A stretch of 9,397 nt of DNA. Source: an uncultured Bacteroidales bacterium. GTDB taxonomy: Bacteria > Bacteroidota > Bacteroidia > Bacteroidales > Paludibacteraceae. This document shows positions 7,130 through 9,397 of the stretch, piece after piece. The position numbers and the translations under genes are program-made. Position 1 is the stretch's first letter. Each line of letters begins with the position of its first letter. The stretch lies in NCBI GenBank assembly GCA_946405045.1, contig CAMJFV010000060.1, positions 1 through 9,397 of the forward strand, read 5' to 3'. The notes below the pieces were generated by a model that did not search any database, had not been told where the DNA came from, and saw only the letters and a program-made list of their open reading frames with translations.

Positions 7130-7274
7130 AACGTTTTTAACAAAATTAAATCAAAAACTAAATAATTGTTTATAAAAACGTATGTCCTTTAACATCTAAT
7201 TTTGGATGTGTTTATATATCATTGATAATCAGTGTTTTATTGCCTATTACAAAAACATGTTGTACAAAAGTGTT

Positions 7275-7305
7275 TTTGATTAAACTTAGCACTTTCTTAA
7301 TTTTG
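7275..7305 (+). promoter_or_regulatory. Promoter of the GH16 lipoprotein gene
   Basis: A -33 TTTG (7275-7278) and a -7 TAATTTTG (7298-7305) are separated by 19 nt, a close match to the Bacteroidetes consensus. Transcription would start near 7311, giving a leader of about 70 nt. A second -7-like octamer, TATTTTTG, lies at 7341-7348 but has no partner at -33. Confidence 0.7.
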
Positions 7306-7380
7306 AAGGTGGAAAAATAGAAATATCCATAAATATATCCTATTTTTGAGCATTGGAAAACCAAAATTAAAGACTACAAA

Positions 7381-8223
7381 ATGAAAAGAATTAAATTATT
7401 CAGTTTACTTTGCCTAGGTCTTATGCTAGGAAGCACATCATGTTCTAAAGACGACGATGATGATAACAACAACCAAAACAACAATAATGTAGTGGTGAAC
7501 CCTACAGATGAAGATGATATAAAAGAGACTGCCAAATACAACTTCTTCGGTGCTGAGTTATACTCTAACGAAACCTTCACTTATGGTAAGTTTGAAGCAA
7601 AAATGAAGATGGCCTACGCACCTGGATGCATCAGCTCTATGTTCCTATACTACAATGATTCCTACAAAGGTAATGGTGAAGTTTGGAACGAAATTGACAT
7701 TGAGGTCATTGGTAAAGAGCCTAACGGATTCCAGTCGAACATTATCACTGGCAAATTGGAGAAGAAGGTCACATCTGAAAAAATTCATAAGATAGACTCT
7801 CCCGTCGCAGACAATTTCCACATCTACACTGTAGAGTGGACTCCTGATTATGTGGCCTGGTTCTTAGATGGCAAAGAGATCAGAAGAAGCGACGCATCTA
7901 ACGACACAAAGAAACAGGTAGCTGCTTTAGTCAAGCCACAGAGCCTTCGTTTCAACATCTGGTCTAGTGCAAGTACGGAATGGGTAGGCACACTCTATCA
8001 GAAAAACATCCCTATCACACAGGAGATTGACTACATTAAGGTTTACGACTACGATACAGAGACAGGTACTTTCACAGAGAAGTGGACCGACGAATTCGAT
8101 TCATTCGACAGCAAACGCTGGGGTCGAGGCAACTGGACTATGGAAAACGTACTTGAACGTCCAAAAAATGTCGTTGTAGAAGATGGAATCTTGAAACTTA
8201 AACTTACTAAAGAACTTAAGTAA
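7381..8223 (+). CDS. Circularly permuted GH16 beta-glucanase (lichenase type), lipoprotein
   Basis: This is a 280-residue endo-beta-glucanase, probably a 1,3-1,4-beta-glucanase, with a retaining mechanism. Its signal peptide ends at lipobox Cys21 (LGSTSC), followed by SKDDDDD, a surface-export type acidic signal, and an Asn-rich linker to about residue 48. The GH16 catalytic motif ExDxE is intact as NEIDIEVIG (103-111): nucleophile Glu104, Asp106, acid/base Glu108. Flanking parts FGAELYSNETFTYGKFEAKM (56-75), FQSNIITGK (117-125), VEWTPDYVAWFLDGKEI (151-167) and RFNIWSS (190-196) are typical lichenase segments. The strand region that starts ordinary GH16 proteins (WTDEFDSFDSKRWGRGNWT, then VVVEDGILKLKLT) is instead at the C-terminus, residues 235-276. 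This is the permuted order known from Fibrobacter succinogenes 1,3-1,4-beta-glucanase, which it resembles throughout. Unlike that enzyme it ends right after the domain, with no Pro-Ser repeats or basic tail. The gene has its own promoter and a strong terminator. A-rich bases, not a Shine-Dalgarno, precede the ATG. Confidence 0.93.
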   Translation: MKRIKLFSLLCLGLMLGSTSCSKDDDDDNNNQNNNNVVVNPTDEDDIKETAKYNFFGAELYSNETFTYGKFEAKMKMAYAPGCISSMFLYYNDSYKGNGEVWNEIDIEVIGKEPNGFQSNIITGKLEKKVTSEKIHKIDSPVADNFHIYTVEWTPDYVAWFLDGKEIRRSDASNDTKKQVAALVKPQSLRFNIWSSASTEWVGTLYQKNIPITQEIDYIKVYDYDTETGTFTEKWTDEFDSFDSKRWGRGNWTMENVLERPKNVVVEDGILKLKLTKELK

Positions 8224-8257
8224 AGACACCGTGATACATTTGAAGACGCTGTGATAC
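8223..8257 (+). repeat. Two imperfect tandem 15-mers after the GH16 stop
   Basis: AAGACACCGTGATAC (8223-8237) and AAGACGCTGTGATAC (8243-8257) match at 13 of 15 positions with a 20-nt period, starting within the stop codon. The following ACGTCTCTAC can partly pair with the second copy (AGACG/CGTCT). It may be the worn edge of a dispersed palindrome. Confidence 0.5.
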
Positions 8258-8298
8258 GACGTCTCTACAAAGTGACACACCTCCGTCTTTATAAAATA

Positions 8299-8342
8299 TA
8301 CGGCATGGATTTGTCTGATGACAGATTCATGCCGTAATTTTT
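8299..8342 (+). terminator. Strong Rho-independent terminator of the GH16 gene
   Basis: TACGGCATGGATTTGTC (8299-8315) pairs with 8320-8336 over 17 positions, including two G-U pairs, around a TGAT loop. It is followed by ATTTTTTATT. It lies about 75 nt after the stop codon. Confidence 0.92.
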
Positions 8343-8392
8343 TATTCCTTCTCAGTTGTAAAAGTTCCGAATTGCGTTTCATCCTATATCTC

Positions 8393-8464
8393 CTGCTCGT
8401 TCTTACGAACTCGCAGATGAGGAAGAGGTAAGGGCGTTCCGCCCTTTGGAATCCTCATTTTTAT
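8393..8464. repeat. Composite double-palindrome element (REP-like) with T-run
   Basis: The first palindrome, 8393-8416, pairs CTGC-xx-GTTC with GAAC-xx-GCAG around TTAC. Directly after it, 8417-8458 forms a long hairpin: outer ATGAGGA (8417-8423) with TCCTCAT (8452-8458), inner AAGGGCG (8430-8436) with CGCCCTT (8440-8446), then TTTTTAT. It lies outside both genes and downstream of both of their terminators. It could be a dispersed repeat, a small structured RNA or a spare terminator. Confidence 0.6.
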
Positions 8465-8516
8465 CCTGCTATAGTATTTCTATTTCATCGAATTGACGTC
8501 AAATAAGAATTATTGC

Positions 8517-8551
8517 AAATAAAAATCCGTCGAACTCTCGTCCGACGGATT
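8517..8551 (-). terminator. Terminator of glnN
   Basis: On the minus strand the perfect 9-bp stem AATCCGTCG/CGACGGATT (8524-8532 with 8543-8551) has a 10-nt loop and is followed by a T-rich run (complement of the A-run at 8521-8525). It starts about 25 nt after the glnN stop codon. Confidence 0.88.
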
Positions 8552-8576
8552 CTTAATATAAATCAGTTAGTATAAC

Positions 8577-9397
8577 TTATCTGATGAACAATAGTTCACG
8601 ATACTTAGGCAATGTCCACATCTCATCGTCAACAATCATCTCTAGTTTATCGATCTCGTAACGGATCTTATCGAAGAATGGAACAACAGTGTCGTGGTAT
8701 GCGACTGCCTTCTCACGCTCTGCCTCGATCTTGTTAGCAACCTTTCTTGCCTCAACTAGTTCAGCAGTCAAAGTCTTGATCTTAGCGATACGCTCTGAAA
8801 TCTCACGGATAAGATCTGAATCTGTACCTGCAAGTTTCAATGCCTCGTCCTTACCGTAAACCTGAGTCATCTTGTAGACGTTGTCAAGAAGAAGCGACTG
8901 GTAGCGTGTTGCTACTGGGATGATATTGTTGATTGCCATATCGCCAAGCACACGTGCCTCGATCTGGATCTTCTTTGTATATGTCTCCCACTTGATCTCG
9001 TTTCTTGCCTCAAGCTCTCTCTTGCTGAATACACCTAGGCTCTCGAACATCTTGACAGACTCTGGAGTTGTGTAAGCATCGTAGATTACTGGAACAGAAG
9101 TCTCGCAGTTCAAACCACGCTTAGCAGCCTCAGCCTTCCACTCATCAGAGTAACCATTACCGTCGAAACGGATAGCCTTGCTCTCCTTGATATACTGCTT
9201 GATAACCTCGAACAATGCCTTGCTCTTGCTCTCTCCAGCAGCGATCTTAGCGTCGACAGCAGCCTTGAAATCCTTCAACTGAGCAGCCATAGCTGAGTTC
9301 AATGCGATCATTGCGCAAGCACAGTTTGCTGATGAACCTACAGCACGGAACTCAAAGCGGTTACCTGTGAATGCGAATGGTGAAGTACGGTTACGGT
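8577..9397 (-). CDS. glnN: Type III glutamine synthetase, C-terminal part (5' end outside window)
   Basis: The last 272 residues of GSIII are visible. This cytoplasmic enzyme joins ammonia to glutamate using ATP and is the main glutamine synthetase type of many Bacteroidales. The frame stays open to the right edge. The first Met of the longest internal frame (9311) is not the start, because upstream codons encode NRTSPFAFTGNRFEFR, the conserved active-site segment shared by glutamine synthetases, followed by VGSSANCACAMIALN. Further GSIII-typical segments are KAIRFDGNGYSDEW, EAAKRGLNCETSVPV, LGVFSKRELEARNEI, and a helical C-terminal region ending in DDEMWTLPKYRELLFIR. Full-length family members are roughly 730 residues, so about 460 are missing to the right. 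The sequence is intact with no frameshift. It ends convergently with the GH16 gene, each with its own terminator. Confidence 0.96.
   Translation of the reverse strand, partial: RNRTSPFAFTGNRFEFRAVGSSANCACAMIALNSAMAAQLKDFKAAVDAKIAAGESKSKALFEVIKQYIKESKAIRFDGNGYSDEWKAEAAKRGLNCETSVPVIYDAYTTPESVKMFESLGVFSKRELEARNEIKWETYTKKIQIEARVLGDMAINNIIPVATRYQSLLLDNVYKMTQVYGKDEALKLAGTDSDLIREISERIAKIKTLTAELVEARKVANKIEAEREKAVAYHDTVVPFFDKIRYEIDKLEMIVDDEMWTLPKYRELLFIR

Larger units (their letters stand above)
6621..7380. other. Divergent, gene-poor intergenic region
   Basis: These 760 AT-rich bases lie between the leftward lipoprotein B gene and the rightward GH16 gene. They hold a leader inverted repeat, a -7 candidate for lipoprotein B, two terminator-like hairpins (6881-6910, 7084-7129) and the GH16 promoter. 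No convincing protein-coding frame is present. The best plus-strand frame, from an ATG at 7027, gives only 34 residues and reads through the second hairpin. The hairpins suggest an unannotated small RNA or a lost gene. Confidence 0.5.

Noticed and set aside
7027..7131. Small 34-codon frame between the orphan hairpins
   Set aside because: It reads through a terminator-like hairpin, has no start signal and shows no protein-like pattern.
8101..8382. 93-codon minus-strand frame over the GH16 3' end and terminator
   Set aside because: It is a shadow frame antisense to the conserved GH16 strand region and includes the terminator hairpin.

Overview
The window looks like chromosomal DNA of a Bacteroidetes bacterium, most likely a gut or rumen Bacteroidales. 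Four signs point there: a C-terminal tail resembling a type IX secretion (T9SS) sorting domain, lipoproteins with acidic residues straight after the lipobox cysteine, promoters of the TTTG / TAnnTTTG type instead of sigma-70 boxes, and a type III glutamine synthetase. Species cannot be named from the sequence alone.

Layout, left to right. Positions 15-3254 (minus) hold a large secreted family 8 glycoside hydrolase followed by DUF11-like modules and a T9SS-like tail. Upstream lies a nested inverted-repeat element (3369-3471), then a self-contained tRNA-Leu(CAA) unit with its own promoter and terminator (3533-3702). Positions 3796-6620 (minus) carry a three-gene patch: two paralogous surface-type lipoproteins with YD-like repeats, separated by a WYL-domain transcription regulator. 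The two lipoprotein genes end in nearly identical 75-bp segments containing their terminators. A divergent gene-poor stretch (6621-7380) contains two terminator-like hairpins with no assigned gene. Positions 7381-8223 (plus) encode a lipoprotein GH16 beta-glucanase whose domain order is circularly permuted. A repeat-rich spacer follows, and the window closes with the C-terminal part of glnN (8577-9397, minus).

Functionally, the two hydrolases both belong to families acting on beta-glucans (mixed-linkage glucan, or cellulose-type glucans for GH8). They appear to leave the cell by different routes: the GH8 through T9SS, the GH16 as a surface-anchored lipoprotein. They are not in one operon, so cooperation is inference. 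The lipoprotein/WYL patch has no visible enzymatic link to them. The strongest finding is the permuted GH16. Its gene order matches the known natural permutant from Fibrobacter succinogenes, but it sits on a Bacteroidetes lipoprotein signal and lacks the Fibrobacter C-terminal extension. I found no CRISPR array, transposase, phage gene or defence system.
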